Of a stretch of DNA of 64,000 bases, positions 41,130 to 50,009 are shown in pieces. The stretch comes from Peptococcaceae bacterium (GTDB lineage Bacteria > Bacillota > Peptococcia > Peptococcales > Peptococcaceae). The stretch's first letter is position 1. The number at the start of each line of letters is the position of its first letter. Below the pieces are notes generated by a model. That model worked only from the letters and a program-made list of their open reading frames with translations, was not told where the DNA came from and did not search any database. The stretch is taken from contig JAHZHI010000030.1 of the NCBI GenBank assembly GCA_019420345.1, positions 52,916-116,915 on the forward strand, written 5' to 3'. The translations under genes were made by a program, and so were the position numbers.

Positions 41130-43497
41130 TCTTGTTCCCATCGCTGCCAAGGTGCGGCGCCGCCAGAATCGCATGTCGGTGGCCTGCATCATTCTCGCTG
41201 TGTTTCTGGTGACCACGATCTTTGGCATGGCGGACATGTACATTCGGGCGCAAATCATTCAGCTAAAGCAGGATGAAGGCAATTTTCACATCGCTGTGCT
41301 GGACATTACCGATGAAGAAGCAGCGCTCATCACCGAACGGCCGGAAGTGGCGGCAGCGTCGCGCTATGGCGTGATGCCGTATGAGGCATCGGCACCCTAC
41401 ACGCTGTATGGTCGCTCGGTCATCGTCTGTGGCTGTGACGCAGCCATGATGACCGACATCCTGAACAATGCCATTGTTGAAGGACGTTTCCCGGAAACGA
41501 CACAGGAAGTGATGTTGACAGAAAATGCCCGTGATGTGTATGGTGCGGCCCTCGGCGACAAGGTGACCATCACCACCCCAACAGGCGGCAGCCTGCAGTA
41601 CACGGTGTCAGGCTTTTGCAGCGATTCGGCGCAAACCATGTCGAGCGATGGTTTGGGCGCCTTTCTTAATACCGCGGCCTTTCGACAGGCGTATGCAGCT
41701 GCCAAAGGTGCGGACGCGGAACACCTTGAAAATGTAAACCTGGATGCGGTGAACAGCGGTTATTATGTGCAGTTCGAGCATCCATTTCTGGCACAGCACA
41801 GCATTGCTGCCTTGAAAGAGGACCTGCAGCTGGATGACGATCAGGTGATAGAAAATGTCAAGCTGCTCGGGCTCTATGGACAAAGCAGCCGTTCTCAGCT
41901 GATGCAGATCTATATTGCGGCGGTGGTGCTGGGGGCACTGGTTCTTGTAGCCGGGGTGCTCATGATCGCATCCAGTTTGAATGCGAACGTGGCACAGCGC
42001 ACGGCGTTTTACGGCATGCTGCGTTGCTTGGGGGCGTCGCCCAAGCAGGTGATGAAGCTGGTGCGCCGTGAGGCGCTGCGATGGTGTCGCTTTGCGATTC
42101 CTTGCGGGGTGCTCATTGGGGTGGTGTTGATATGGTTCCTCTGTGCGCTGCTGCGGCATTTGTCGCCAGGCTATTTTGCGACCATGCCAGTTTTTGCTGT
42201 GAGTGTGCCAAGCATTGCTGCTGGCATTGTGCTGGGATTTTTAACGGTATTGTTTGCGGCGCGCTCACCGGCCAAACGTGCCGCTCGGGTGTCGCCGCTG
42301 ACGGCGGTCAGCGGCAGTGCCAGCGATCAGGCACCAGCGCGCGGCGTCGCGGACACACGTCATTTTCGTGTGGAGACAGCCTTGGGCATTCACCATGCCA
42401 AAGCAAGCCGCAAAAATCTCTTGCTCATGATAAGCTCTTTTGCGTTTAGCATCATTCTTTTCCTAAGCTTTTCTGTAGCAGTGGATATGACGCATACAGC
42501 GCTCACGCCGTTGAAACCGTGGACGGCGGATGTGTCCATCACGTCAAAGGACAATGGCTGCTCGCTGTCGCCGGATCTCGTTGATGAAATTGCCGGCATG
42601 GAAGATGTGAAGAATGTCTTCGGGCGCATGGCTGCCTATCAGCTGCCTGCCGATGACCAAGGGCAGCAAGGCAGCGTGGATGTGATCAGCTATGAAGACG
42701 AGCAATTCGCCTGGGCAGAGGCATATCTTTTGGAAGGCGATGTGGAAACAGCTGAGACTCAGAAGAATGCTGTGCTCGCTGTCTATGAACCGCTGCATCC
42801 GTTCGAGGTTGGCGACACACTGACGCTGACCGCCGATGGCAGGCAGCAGCAGGTGGAAATCGTGGGGCTTTTATCGCAGGCTCCTTATGCCAGCAACAGC
42901 GATTTTGGCGCTCTCGTTTGTTCCGAGGCGACTTTTCAGACGCTCACGGATGCGCGCGGTTATTCCGTCATTGATGTGCAGCTTGCTGCCGGCGCCAGTG
43001 ATGCCAGCGTCAACGCCATTCGCTCGCTGGCTGGCGACGACGTGTCCTTTGCCGACGATCGGCTGGGCAATGACAGCGCCCGCGGCACTTATTACTGCTT
43101 CTGCATTTTCGTGTACGGCTTCCTTGTCATCATTGCGCTGATCACGACTTTCAACATCATCAACAGCATCGCCATGAGTGTCGCAGCGCGCACACAGCAG
43201 TATGGTGTCTTTCGCGCCCTTGGCCTCAGTAATCGCCAGCTGAAAAAGATGATTGTTGCTGAGGCAGCCACTTACACCATTCTCGGAGGCCTTTTGGGTA
43301 CAGTCCTTGGTCTCGTGGCCAACTGGGTGCTAAGCCGAAGCCTGTTGACAAGCATTTTTGGCATCGCCTGGACACCGCCATGGCAGGAACTGGCGACCAT
43401 TCTCATTGTCATGCTGCTGTCGGTGATCGTCGCCGTGCGCAAGCCAGTGCGGCGCATTCAATCGCAAGCCATCGTGGAGACGCTGCATCCAGAGTGA
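41113..43497 (+). CDS. ABC transporter permease with two FtsX units (module 1)
   Basis: A 794-residue permease with eight predicted membrane segments in two sets: one near residue 25, three at about 275-380, one near 440 and three at about 665-785. The two large extracytoplasmic regions (about 50-270 and 460-660) follow helices 1 and 5. This matches two fused FtsX (MacB-like) permease units. I start at ATG 41113, behind GGAGG and inside the ATPase gene. Substrate unknown; antimicrobial-peptide efflux or sensing is the common role of such loci. Confidence 0.88.
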   Translation: MKSYLDLVPIAAKVRRRQNRMSVACIILAVFLVTTIFGMADMYIRAQIIQLKQDEGNFHIAVLDITDEEAALITERPEVAAASRYGVMPYEASAPYTLYGRSVIVCGCDAAMMTDILNNAIVEGRFPETTQEVMLTENARDVYGAALGDKVTITTPTGGSLQYTVSGFCSDSAQTMSSDGLGAFLNTAAFRQAYAAAKGADAEHLENVNLDAVNSGYYVQFEHPFLAQHSIAALKEDLQLDDDQVIENVKLLGLYGQSSRSQLMQIYIAAVVLGALVLVAGVLMIASSLNANVAQRTAFYGMLRCLGASPKQVMKLVRREALRWCRFAIPCGVLIGVVLIWFLCALLRHLSPGYFATMPVFAVSVPSIAAGIVLGFLTVLFAARSPAKRAARVSPLTAVSGSASDQAPARGVADTRHFRVETALGIHHAKASRKNLLLMISSFAFSIILFLSFSVAVDMTHTALTPLKPWTADVSITSKDNGCSLSPDLVDEIAGMEDVKNVFGRMAAYQLPADDQGQQGSVDVISYEDEQFAWAEAYLLEGDVETAETQKNAVLAVYEPLHPFEVGDTLTLTADGRQQQVEIVGLLSQAPYASNSDFGALVCSEATFQTLTDARGYSVIDVQLAAGASDASVNAIRSLAGDDVSFADDRLGNDSARGTYYCFCIFVYGFLVIIALITTFNIINSIAMSVAARTQQYGVFRALGLSNRQLKKMIVAEAATYTILGGLLGTVLGLVANWVLSRSLLTSIFGIAWTPPWQELATILIVMLLSVIVAVRKPVRRIQSQAIVETLHPE

Positions 43498-43508
43498 GTC
43501 TGCAGCAT

Positions 43509-43542
43509 AAGCACCGAGTCAAGAAAGGCTCGGTGCTTTTTT
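43509..43542 (+). terminator. Terminator after ABC module 1
   Basis: A 10-bp stem AAGCACCGAG / CTCGGTGCTT followed by TTTT. Confidence 0.92.
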
Positions 43543-43555
43543 GCGCAATCTTGTC

Positions 43556-43592
43556 GTTTTGTGAGTTTTTGCGGAGCTTTGGCTGATATACT
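43556..43592 (+). promoter_or_regulatory. Promoter region of the second two-component system
   Basis: A TATACT at 43587-43592 with no good -35 at 17 nt. GTTTTGTGAG (43556-43565) upstream resembles GTTTCTGTGAG found upstream of a TATACT before the second ABC exporter (46683-46709), suggesting a shared activator. Confidence 0.4.
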
Positions 43593-43618
43593 GAAAGGAA
43601 GAGAAAGGAGGCTGGACG

Positions 43619-44335
43619 ATGCAGGCTGAGATTTTGGTGTTGGAGGACGATGGGGTGCTGAATGGCATGATCGGTTACCATCTGTCGCGGGCTGGTTACG
43701 CAGTGACGGCGGCGCGCACGCTGGCGGAAGCGATGGCAGCGCTGGCTGAAAAGACCTTTGCGATGGCGTTGTTGGATGTGAATCTGCCAGATGGTGATGG
43801 CTTTGCCTTCTGCCGCACGCTGAAAGCGGCACAGCCGGCGGCGATGGTGCTCTTCCTTACGGCCAACGATGAGGAGGCGGCGCAGCTTCATGGCTATGAT
43901 CTGGGCGCGGTGGACTATATCACAAAGCCGTTTTATATTGGTGCGATGGTGCGCAAGGTTCAAGCACTCCTTGCGATGGCGGCACAGGCAGCCCCGCTGC
44001 GGCATGTGGTTGATGACGGCCACCTGGTTCTTGATTTTGATGGTCAGACGGCGGCCTACGATGGAAAGCCGCTGCGCTTTACGGCGATGGAATTCAAGGT
44101 TCTGGCCTTGTTCTGCCAGCATCCCGGGCAGGTGCTGACGCGGCGCCAGCTGCTGGAAAAACTTTGGGACTGTGAGGCGCGTTTTGTGGAAGAACATACA
44201 CTGACGGCGACGGTGAGCCGCATTCGCGGAAAGCTCGATTCCGTCGGCGGACAGGACTACATCAAGACGGTGTATGGCATGGGCTACCAATGGATGGGAG
44301 GTGGAGCAGCATGCGTGCCCAAGAATGGTCAGTGA
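43619..44335 (+). CDS. OmpR-family response regulator (module 2)
   Basis: A 238-residue response regulator. The receiver domain has ILVLEDDGVL at its N-terminus, the phospho-acceptor Asp in ALLDVNLPDGDGFAF near residue 53 and ITKPFYIGAM near 102. The winged helix has FTAMEFKVLALFCQHPGQVLTR and ending VYGMGYQWMG. AAAGGAGG precedes the ATG. The kinase start lies inside the last 25 nt. It is clearly related to the regulator at 38420 but not a recent copy, since many residues differ. Confidence 0.93.
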   Translation: MQAEILVLEDDGVLNGMIGYHLSRAGYAVTAARTLAEAMAALAEKTFAMALLDVNLPDGDGFAFCRTLKAAQPAAMVLFLTANDEEAAQLHGYDLGAVDYITKPFYIGAMVRKVQALLAMAAQAAPLRHVVDDGHLVLDFDGQTAAYDGKPLRFTAMEFKVLALFCQHPGQVLTRRQLLEKLWDCEARFVEEHTLTATVSRIRGKLDSVGGQDYIKTVYGMGYQWMGGGAACVPKNGQ

Positions 44336-45348
44336 AAACGCAGTTTGCCGGTGTGATGCTGGGCATGACGGTGGTAATGACACTGATTTGTGCGGCAGTC
44401 TGGCGGTGGAGCGGCAGTGCTTGGGTGATGCCGTTGGGCGCTGGGATGGTGCTTTGCGCCTTGACAGGGAGCGTGGTGCTGACACAGGTCTTTGCGAGAC
44501 GGCTGCAGCGTTTCAGTGACGATCTCTGTGAAACAATTGAGCGCATGATGGATGCGGACGCTTTGCCGCCGCTGCCGCGCGACAGCGAAGCGCTTTTTGA
44601 CCGCATCAGCCAGCGGCTGCTCAGACTCCACAGTGTGCAGCAGAGCCAGCGGCGCAGGCTTGATGAAGAACGTCGGGCACTGCAGGAGCTGGTGTCGGAC
44701 ATTGCCCATCAAGTGCGGACGCCGCTGAACAATGTGCAGATGCTCACCGATACGCTTTTGGAGCAGACGCTTCGTGAAAAAGAACGGCGCACCTTTCTTT
44801 TGAGCCTGCGTGGACAGGAGGAGAAACTGGCTTTTCTGATGGAGGCGCTGGTAAAAACATCGCGGCTTGAAACAGGGCTGGTGCATCTCGACAAACGTTT
44901 GGCGCCGTTGTATGAAACGGTGGCGCAGGCGCTGAGCGGCATTGTGCCGGCGGCAGAAAAGAAGCGGATCACAGTGACAGCAGCCTGTCCTGATGATGTG
45001 CTGGTGCCGCACGACAGCCGTTGGACCGCGGAGGCACTCTATAATCTCCTGGACAACGCCGTCAAGTACACACAGGCCGGTGGTACTGTGGCCGTGTCTG
45101 TCACTGTGGGTGAGATGTATGCCGCGATTGCTGTGCGCGACAATGGCCCTGGCATTCTGGAAGGGCAGCAGGCGCAGGTGTTCCAGCGTTTCTATCGGGC
45201 GCCGTCGCAGCAGGAGCTCCCCGGTGTCGGCATCGGGCTCTATCTGGCTCGAGAAATTGTGAGCCGTCAAGGCGGCTATATTCGTTTAACCTCAGTGCCG
45301 GGCGAGGGTGCAGCGTTTACCATCATGCTGCCGCTGCGCGAATCATGA
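44311..45348 (+). CDS. Sensor histidine kinase (module 2)
   Basis: A 345-residue kinase with two closely spaced membrane helices at about residues 13-32 and 37-55, so almost no extracytoplasmic domain. This is typical of 'intramembrane-sensing' kinases that partner with ABC exporters. The H-box is DIAHQVRTPLNNVQMLTD near 130. The ATPase domain shows NLLDNAVKYT (N box), RDNGPGI, QRFYRAPSQ and GVGIGLYLAREIV. I start at ATG 44311, behind GGGAGG. Its presumed partner exporter lies 1.4 kb downstream, past udp-cdd. Confidence 0.9.
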   Translation: MRAQEWSVKTQFAGVMLGMTVVMTLICAAVWRWSGSAWVMPLGAGMVLCALTGSVVLTQVFARRLQRFSDDLCETIERMMDADALPPLPRDSEALFDRISQRLLRLHSVQQSQRRRLDEERRALQELVSDIAHQVRTPLNNVQMLTDTLLEQTLREKERRTFLLSLRGQEEKLAFLMEALVKTSRLETGLVHLDKRLAPLYETVAQALSGIVPAAEKKRITVTAACPDDVLVPHDSRWTAEALYNLLDNAVKYTQAGGTVAVSVTVGEMYAAIAVRDNGPGILEGQQAQVFQRFYRAPSQQELPGVGIGLYLAREIVSRQGGYIRLTSVPGEGAAFTIMLPLRES

Positions 45349-45358
45349 TGGTGGATGC

Positions 45359-45387
45359 TTGCAGAGACGGGACGACTCGGGTAGAAT
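45359..45387 (+). promoter_or_regulatory. udp-cdd promoter
   Basis: TTGCAG (45359-45364), a 17-nt spacer and TAGAAT (45382-45387). It indicates that the nucleoside genes are transcribed independently of the two-component genes before them. Confidence 0.65.
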
Positions 45388-45413
45388 GAAAATAATTGAA
45401 AGGACGTGAGACG

Positions 45414-46193
45414 ATGATCAATTATTCAGAGGACGCGGACAAACTCTACCATCTACAGGTCGGAAAGGGTGACGTGGGCCGTTATGTGCTTTTGCCTGGT
45501 GATCCCAAGCGCTGTGCAAAAATTGCCCAGTATTTTGATGATGCACAGCTGGTGGCGGACAGCCGTGAGTTTATGACCTATACAGGCCATCTCGACGGGG
45601 AAAAGGTTAGCGTGACATCCACCGGAATTGGCGGCCCATCGGCAGCCATTGCCATGGAAGAACTGGTGATGGCTGGAGCGGACACCTTTGTGCGTGTGGG
45701 CACCTGCGGTGGCATGCAGCTGGATGTGATGAGCGGCGACATTGTGGTGGCCAGCGGCGCCATTCGCATGGAGGGAACGAGCCGTGAGTACGCGCCGATT
45801 GAGTTTCCGGCAGTGGCGAATCTCGAGGTGACCAATGCACTCGTGGCAGCGGCGAAGACGCTGCAGCTGCCCTATCATGTGGGGGTGGTGCAGTGCAAAG
45901 ATTCTTTCTACGGCCAGCATTCACCGGAAACCAAGCCTGTCAGCTATGCATTGACACAGAAGTGGGAAGCCTGGAAACGCTTGGGGTGCCTGGCATCAGA
46001 AATGGAGTCGGCAGCGCTGTTTGTGGTGGCCAACAGCCTCAGGGTGCGGTGTGGTTCATGCTTTTTGGTGATGGCCAATCAGGAACGTGCGGCAGCAGGA
46101 CTGGATAATCCGGTGGTGCATGAGACCGACGCCGCCATTCGCACGGGCATCGAGGCTTTGCGTCGTTTGATCCGTGCCGACAAGGAGCGATGA
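45414..46193 (+). CDS. udp: Nucleoside phosphorylase, probably uridine phosphorylase
   Basis: A 259-residue PNP/UDP-family phosphorylase that splits pyrimidine nucleosides with phosphate. The family segments are VLLPGDPKRCAKIA (near 25), STGIGGPSAAIAMEEL (near 67), VRVGTCGGMQLDVMSGDIVV (near 90) and the nucleoside-site ASEMESAALFVVA near 197. Gln and Arg expected for uracil recognition are plausible (KDSFYGQHSPE) but not proven. Upstream in-frame codons add nothing. It lies 3 nt before cdd; together they salvage cytidine and uridine. Confidence 0.85.
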   Translation: MINYSEDADKLYHLQVGKGDVGRYVLLPGDPKRCAKIAQYFDDAQLVADSREFMTYTGHLDGEKVSVTSTGIGGPSAAIAMEELVMAGADTFVRVGTCGGMQLDVMSGDIVVASGAIRMEGTSREYAPIEFPAVANLEVTNALVAAAKTLQLPYHVGVVQCKDSFYGQHSPETKPVSYALTQKWEAWKRLGCLASEMESAALFVVANSLRVRCGSCFLVMANQERAAAGLDNPVVHETDAAIRTGIEALRRLIRADKER

Positions 46194-46196
46194 CTC

Positions 46197-46625
46197 ATGG
46201 AAGAAGCAACGATTCGACAACTGATTGCCGCGGCGCTGGCGCAGCGTACGCAGGCCTATGCACCGTATTCGCATTTTCAGGTGGGGGCGGCGTTGTTGGC
46301 GCAAAATGGCTGCATTTATACAGGCTGCAACATTGAGAATGCAGCCTACACGCCGACCAACTGCGCCGAACGCACGGCGTTTTTTAAGGCGGTCAGCGAG
46401 GGCGTGCGTGATTTTTCTGCCATTGCCATCGTTGGCGGCCCAGAAGGCGCGGCACCGTCCGCGTATACGGCACCGTGCGGTGTTTGCCGTCAGGTGATGC
46501 AGGAATTTTGTGCGCCGGAGGCTTTCACCATTATCCTTGCCCGCAGCGAGGACGATTATCGGCTGACAACGCTGAGCGCGCTCTTGCCGGCAGGATTTGG
46601 TCCAGAGTCTTTAAGCGGAATATGA
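46197..46625 (+). CDS. cdd: Cytidine deaminase
   Basis: A 142-residue homotetramer-type cytidine deaminase. The catalytic zinc site is NCAERTAFFKAV (Cys and Glu, near residue 55) with PCGVCRQVMQEF (two Cys, near 93). YAPYSHFQVGAALL and GCNIENAAY are the standard substrate-binding segments. It follows udp by 3 nt and turns cytidine into uridine, the substrate of its neighbour. Confidence 0.95.
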   Translation: MEEATIRQLIAAALAQRTQAYAPYSHFQVGAALLAQNGCIYTGCNIENAAYTPTNCAERTAFFKAVSEGVRDFSAIAIVGGPEGAAPSAYTAPCGVCRQVMQEFCAPEAFTIILARSEDDYRLTTLSALLPAGFGPESLSGI

Positions 46626-46627
46626 AT

Positions 46628-46674
46628 AAAACAGGCTCACATGTTTGATGAATGGAACATGTGAGCCTGTTTTT
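46628..46674 (+). terminator. Terminator after cdd
   Basis: A perfect 18-bp stem with arms at 46628-46645 and 46656-46673 (core CAGGCTCACATG / CATGTGAGCCTG), with A4 on the 5' side and T's on the 3' side. Confidence 0.95.
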
Positions 46675-46682
46675 ATGCGGAG

Positions 46683-46709
46683 GTTTCTGTGAGGGTTGTC
46701 GGCTATACT
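46683..46709 (+). promoter_or_regulatory. Promoter region of the second ABC exporter
   Basis: TATACT at 46704-46709, without a good -35, lies 10 nt after GTTTCTGTGAG (46683-46693). The same pair occurs before the second response regulator, with 21 nt between motif and -10, one helical turn longer. Confidence 0.4.
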
Positions 46710-46733
46710 GAACGCAGAAAGGAAGTGAGACCC

Positions 46734-47417
46734 ATGTGTATCTTACAAACGGTGGATCTGAAGAAAACCTACGGCCAGGGTGCTGGTCTTGCGCGTGCGC
46801 TGGATGGCGTTACGCTAAGTATCCAGGAAGGTGAGTTCGTCGCTGTGGTGGGCACCTCTGGCAGCGGGAAGTCGACGCTGCTGCATATGATGGGCGGTCT
46901 GGACACGCCGAGCAGCGGCCAGGTGTTTGTGCGCGGCAAAGAATTGGGCGCGATGAACGACGAGGCGCGCACCATTTTTCGCCGACGCAACATTGGTTTT
47001 GTGTTCCAGAATTACAATCTGGTGCCGATCTTGAATGTGTATGAAAATATTGTGCTGCCGGTGGAATTGGACGGCGATCGTGTGGATGCAGCATTTTTCG
47101 AACAGGTCGTTGATCTGCTTGGGCTCAGGAACAAGCTGGATAATCTGCCGTCGGCGCTTTCAGGCGGCCAGCAGCAGCGGGTGGCGATTGCGCGGGCGCT
47201 GATCACCAAACCTGCGCTCATTCTCGCCGATGAGCCGACAGGAAACCTGGACAGCCGCACCAGCGCCGATGTGCTGGGACTGATTCGGCGTACAAGCACG
47301 ATGTTTGATCAGACGGTGGTGATGATTACGCACAACAACGACATTGCATGCCTGGCAGACCGCATCATACGCATCGAAGATGGGCGTGTTGTTGGCGAAG
47401 GTGGTGCGTTGTCATGA
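46734..47417 (+). CDS. ABC transporter ATP-binding protein, MacB/LolD type (module 2)
   Basis: A 227-residue ATPase closely related to the one at 40434; both share DEARTIFRRRNIGFVFQ and ALITKP. Walker A is GTSGSGKST, the signature LSGGQQQR and Walker B LILADEPTGNLDS. I start at ATG 46734, behind AAAGGAAG. The stop overlaps the permease ATG as ATGA. A dedicated terminator separates it from cdd, so it is its own unit. Confidence 0.93.
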   Translation: MCILQTVDLKKTYGQGAGLARALDGVTLSIQEGEFVAVVGTSGSGKSTLLHMMGGLDTPSSGQVFVRGKELGAMNDEARTIFRRRNIGFVFQNYNLVPILNVYENIVLPVELDGDRVDAAFFEQVVDLLGLRNKLDNLPSALSGGQQQRVAIARALITKPALILADEPTGNLDSRTSADVLGLIRRTSTMFDQTVVMITHNNDIACLADRIIRIEDGRVVGEGGALS

Positions 47418-49840
47418 GGTGGCCATTTGAAAACGACACTTCTGTCATTGTGCGTGCGCTTTCCAAGCGCATGCTTGCAAGCGACCGCAAAAGTGCAGCG
47501 CTCTTGGTTGTGACGATTGCACTGGCAGTGGCCATGGTGCTGGCGACGGCGCTGAGTTCGGCAGGTTTGGCTGAAAAGGCCAAGGACCCTTACCGCACGC
47601 AGGCACAGGTGACGGTGGTCGGTCCGACAGAGGCGCAGCTGAGTGCTATGCGGAATGCCGATGGCATCGACTGGGTGGGGGAATATTCTGCCTTGGGCTA
47701 TTCCTATCAAGATGGCGTGAGTCTGGTCCTTGTCTATGGTGACAGCGATTATTTTAGTAGGCAGACGCAGCTGACTTATGAAGGTACCCTGCCTACCAGC
47801 GATGATGACATCATGCTGGAGCGTGGTTATCTGGAGCACATGGGCTGGAAGGTGCAGGTGGGAGACATGGTGCAGATGGATCTGACAGGCCTGGGCGAAA
47901 CGGCAGCTTACCGTCTCAGCGGCATTGTGGAGCGCGACAGCGATGACAGCCTCTATACCGTCTATGTGAGCAAACCTCTGGCGCAAGCCATCGCCGATGA
48001 AACGCTGGGCGGACAGTTATCCATCACTGCCTACACACGCCTGGCGACCGAGGACATCTCATCCGAAGGCTTGGTCAGCGCAGCCAATGCTGCATTGGCG
48101 CCTTTGGGCATCGCATCGGCACAAATCTTCCTGACCGACTATTTTGCGGCCATGAATGGCGTTCTCGGCGGCGGGCTGCATTTGTTGATTCCCCTGCTGG
48201 CCGTGGTCACCGGCATTTTGGCGGCGGTCATTGTTTATGGAGTGTTCTATACGATGATTGTGAAACATGTGCAGATGCTGGGTCAGCTGCGTACCATTGG
48301 CATGACGACATGGCAGATTCGCCGCATCATGCGCCGAAACGGCCGTCGTTTTGCCTGGCAGGGCATTGCGATAGGGCTTGTGCTGGGGACGGCGGTGGGC
48401 TTTGCTGTTTGTCCCGCTGGCTTCCGCGTGGAGAATGCGTTGCTGTACGGAGGCGTGAGCGTCGTCGTTGCACGCCTGGCAGTGATGGCGGCGATTTGGC
48501 GGCCAGTGCGCATTGCTGCCAAGATTTCGCCGATCGAAGGCAGCCGTTATCTTTCAGCCAAAAGCAAACGCTGCCGCACGCAGCGCCGCCATCGTCCGCT
48601 GACGCCGGCGCGCTTGGCCCGCATCAATCTTGGACGCAGCTGGCTCAAGACGGCGTTCACACTTCTGACGCTCGCACTCAGCGGGGCGTTGTTCCTTGCG
48701 GTGGCAACCGTAGCCGGTTCCATCGACGCTGAAAAGCAGGCTCGGTTTGAATACTATCCGAGCGGCGACATTGAAGTGATGCTGCAGAGTGTGGCGCGCT
48801 CTACTTTTGAGGCCAACGGCGAATACAATTATGACACACGGCTGCAAGTGGAAAACAATCCTTTGTCAGATCCGGCGCTGACGGCATCCTTGCTGGCTAT
48901 TGACGGGGTGGAACAGGTGACGGCCCACGAGGCGATTCGAGCGACGATTGAAATGCCGTGGGACATGGGCAGCATTCTTTCACAGGACAGCAATGTCCCC
49001 GTGATTGACGCTGACGATTTTGCAGCCATTGCGCCGTTATTGAGCGCTGGCACGCCGACCTATGAAACGATGAGTGCAGACAATGGCATCCTCATCAATG
49101 ACCATTATGGCAGTGTTGGCGACACTTTTTCTATCACCGTGCGCGGTGTGGATGGGGCGCCTCATACTTTTCAGGCGACAGCGGTGGGCAGCTACGATCC
49201 TGAAGTGCTGATGGCGCAGTATCCGCTGGTGCCGGGCTCGCCGACGTTTCTTTTAACAGCCGACAGCGTGCGCTCATTGACCGGCGTCACCGATGCCACA
49301 GGCATATTGACGGTGGCGGTCGCTCCCGGCGCTTATGAGACGGTGCGCACACAGATTAGGCAGATGGCGGATGCCAGCGATGTCATTGATGAAAACGATA
49401 TTTCTCAGACGATCGACAACATTAACACCATCAATGGCATCACCATTCGCAATCTCTATTTGGTCGCTGTCATTCTCTTTTTGTTTGGCGGCCTCAGTAT
49501 GAGCAATATGCTCCTTGTCGATTTGCGCAATCGCCGGCGGGAATTGGGGCTCTTGGGCGCTGTGGGCGCCACTCAGCGCCAGCTGCGCAGGATGCTCTTG
49601 TGGGAAATTGCGGCCGTTCTCGGCGGCGCAGGGCTCGTCAGTCTGCTTGGCGCTGCTCTGGGCGGCGGTGTTGCCTGCAAAATCATCAACGACACGCATC
49701 ACTGCATTGATGTTGCCATTCCATGGCTGTTTTTGGCGGCGTTTGCAGCGCTTCTATTGGTGATTGCTGGTGTGTTTATACGCTGTGCTGCTGTGCAGCT
49801 GCGACTCAGTGCGCCGTTGGAAGCGATTCGTTCCGAATAG
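47414..49840 (+). CDS. ABC transporter permease with two FtsX units (module 2)
   Basis: An 808-residue permease with eight predicted membrane segments: one near residue 28, three at about 255-375, one near 415, then three at about 690-800. Large extracytoplasmic regions follow helices 1 and 5, giving the same double FtsX architecture as the permease at 41113. I start at ATG 47414, overlapping the ATPase stop. Overall it looks quite diverged from the first permease although the ATPases are close. Substrate unknown. Confidence 0.87.
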   Translation: MRWPFENDTSVIVRALSKRMLASDRKSAALLVVTIALAVAMVLATALSSAGLAEKAKDPYRTQAQVTVVGPTEAQLSAMRNADGIDWVGEYSALGYSYQDGVSLVLVYGDSDYFSRQTQLTYEGTLPTSDDDIMLERGYLEHMGWKVQVGDMVQMDLTGLGETAAYRLSGIVERDSDDSLYTVYVSKPLAQAIADETLGGQLSITAYTRLATEDISSEGLVSAANAALAPLGIASAQIFLTDYFAAMNGVLGGGLHLLIPLLAVVTGILAAVIVYGVFYTMIVKHVQMLGQLRTIGMTTWQIRRIMRRNGRRFAWQGIAIGLVLGTAVGFAVCPAGFRVENALLYGGVSVVVARLAVMAAIWRPVRIAAKISPIEGSRYLSAKSKRCRTQRRHRPLTPARLARINLGRSWLKTAFTLLTLALSGALFLAVATVAGSIDAEKQARFEYYPSGDIEVMLQSVARSTFEANGEYNYDTRLQVENNPLSDPALTASLLAIDGVEQVTAHEAIRATIEMPWDMGSILSQDSNVPVIDADDFAAIAPLLSAGTPTYETMSADNGILINDHYGSVGDTFSITVRGVDGAPHTFQATAVGSYDPEVLMAQYPLVPGSPTFLLTADSVRSLTGVTDATGILTVAVAPGAYETVRTQIRQMADASDVIDENDISQTIDNINTINGITIRNLYLVAVILFLFGGLSMSNMLLVDLRNRRRELGLLGAVGATQRQLRRMLLWEIAAVLGGAGLVSLLGAALGGGVACKIINDTHHCIDVAIPWLFLAAFAALLLVIAGVFIRCAAVQLRLSAPLEAIRSE

Positions 49841-49917
49841 CAGCGGGTTTTGGAGAAAAAAATTTTTTCACAGATGCCATAGTCATTATCTGACTGGCTG
49901 GGCATAGTTACCCATGG

Positions 49918-49962
49918 TAAAATCTCTACAATGCGGTCGATTGGCGCAAGCTGGACGACCGC
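49918..49962 (+). promoter_or_regulatory. Leader of the MFS gene with -10-like box and hairpin
   Basis: A TAAAAT at 49918-49923 has no clear -35. Just after it is an inverted repeat GCGGTCG / CGACCGC (49933-49939, 49956-49962) with a 16-nt loop. It could be an operator or a leader hairpin; no T-tract follows. Nothing else seen in 49841-50009. Confidence 0.4.
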
Positions 49963-50009
49963 TTGAATTTTGTCGATGATGATCAACCTGATAAGATGGA
50001 GTGTGAGCG

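Noticed and set aside
44329..45270. A 313-codon minus-strand frame opposite the second histidine kinase.
   Set aside because: GC-rich antisense shadow; the kinase on the plus strand has all of its boxes.
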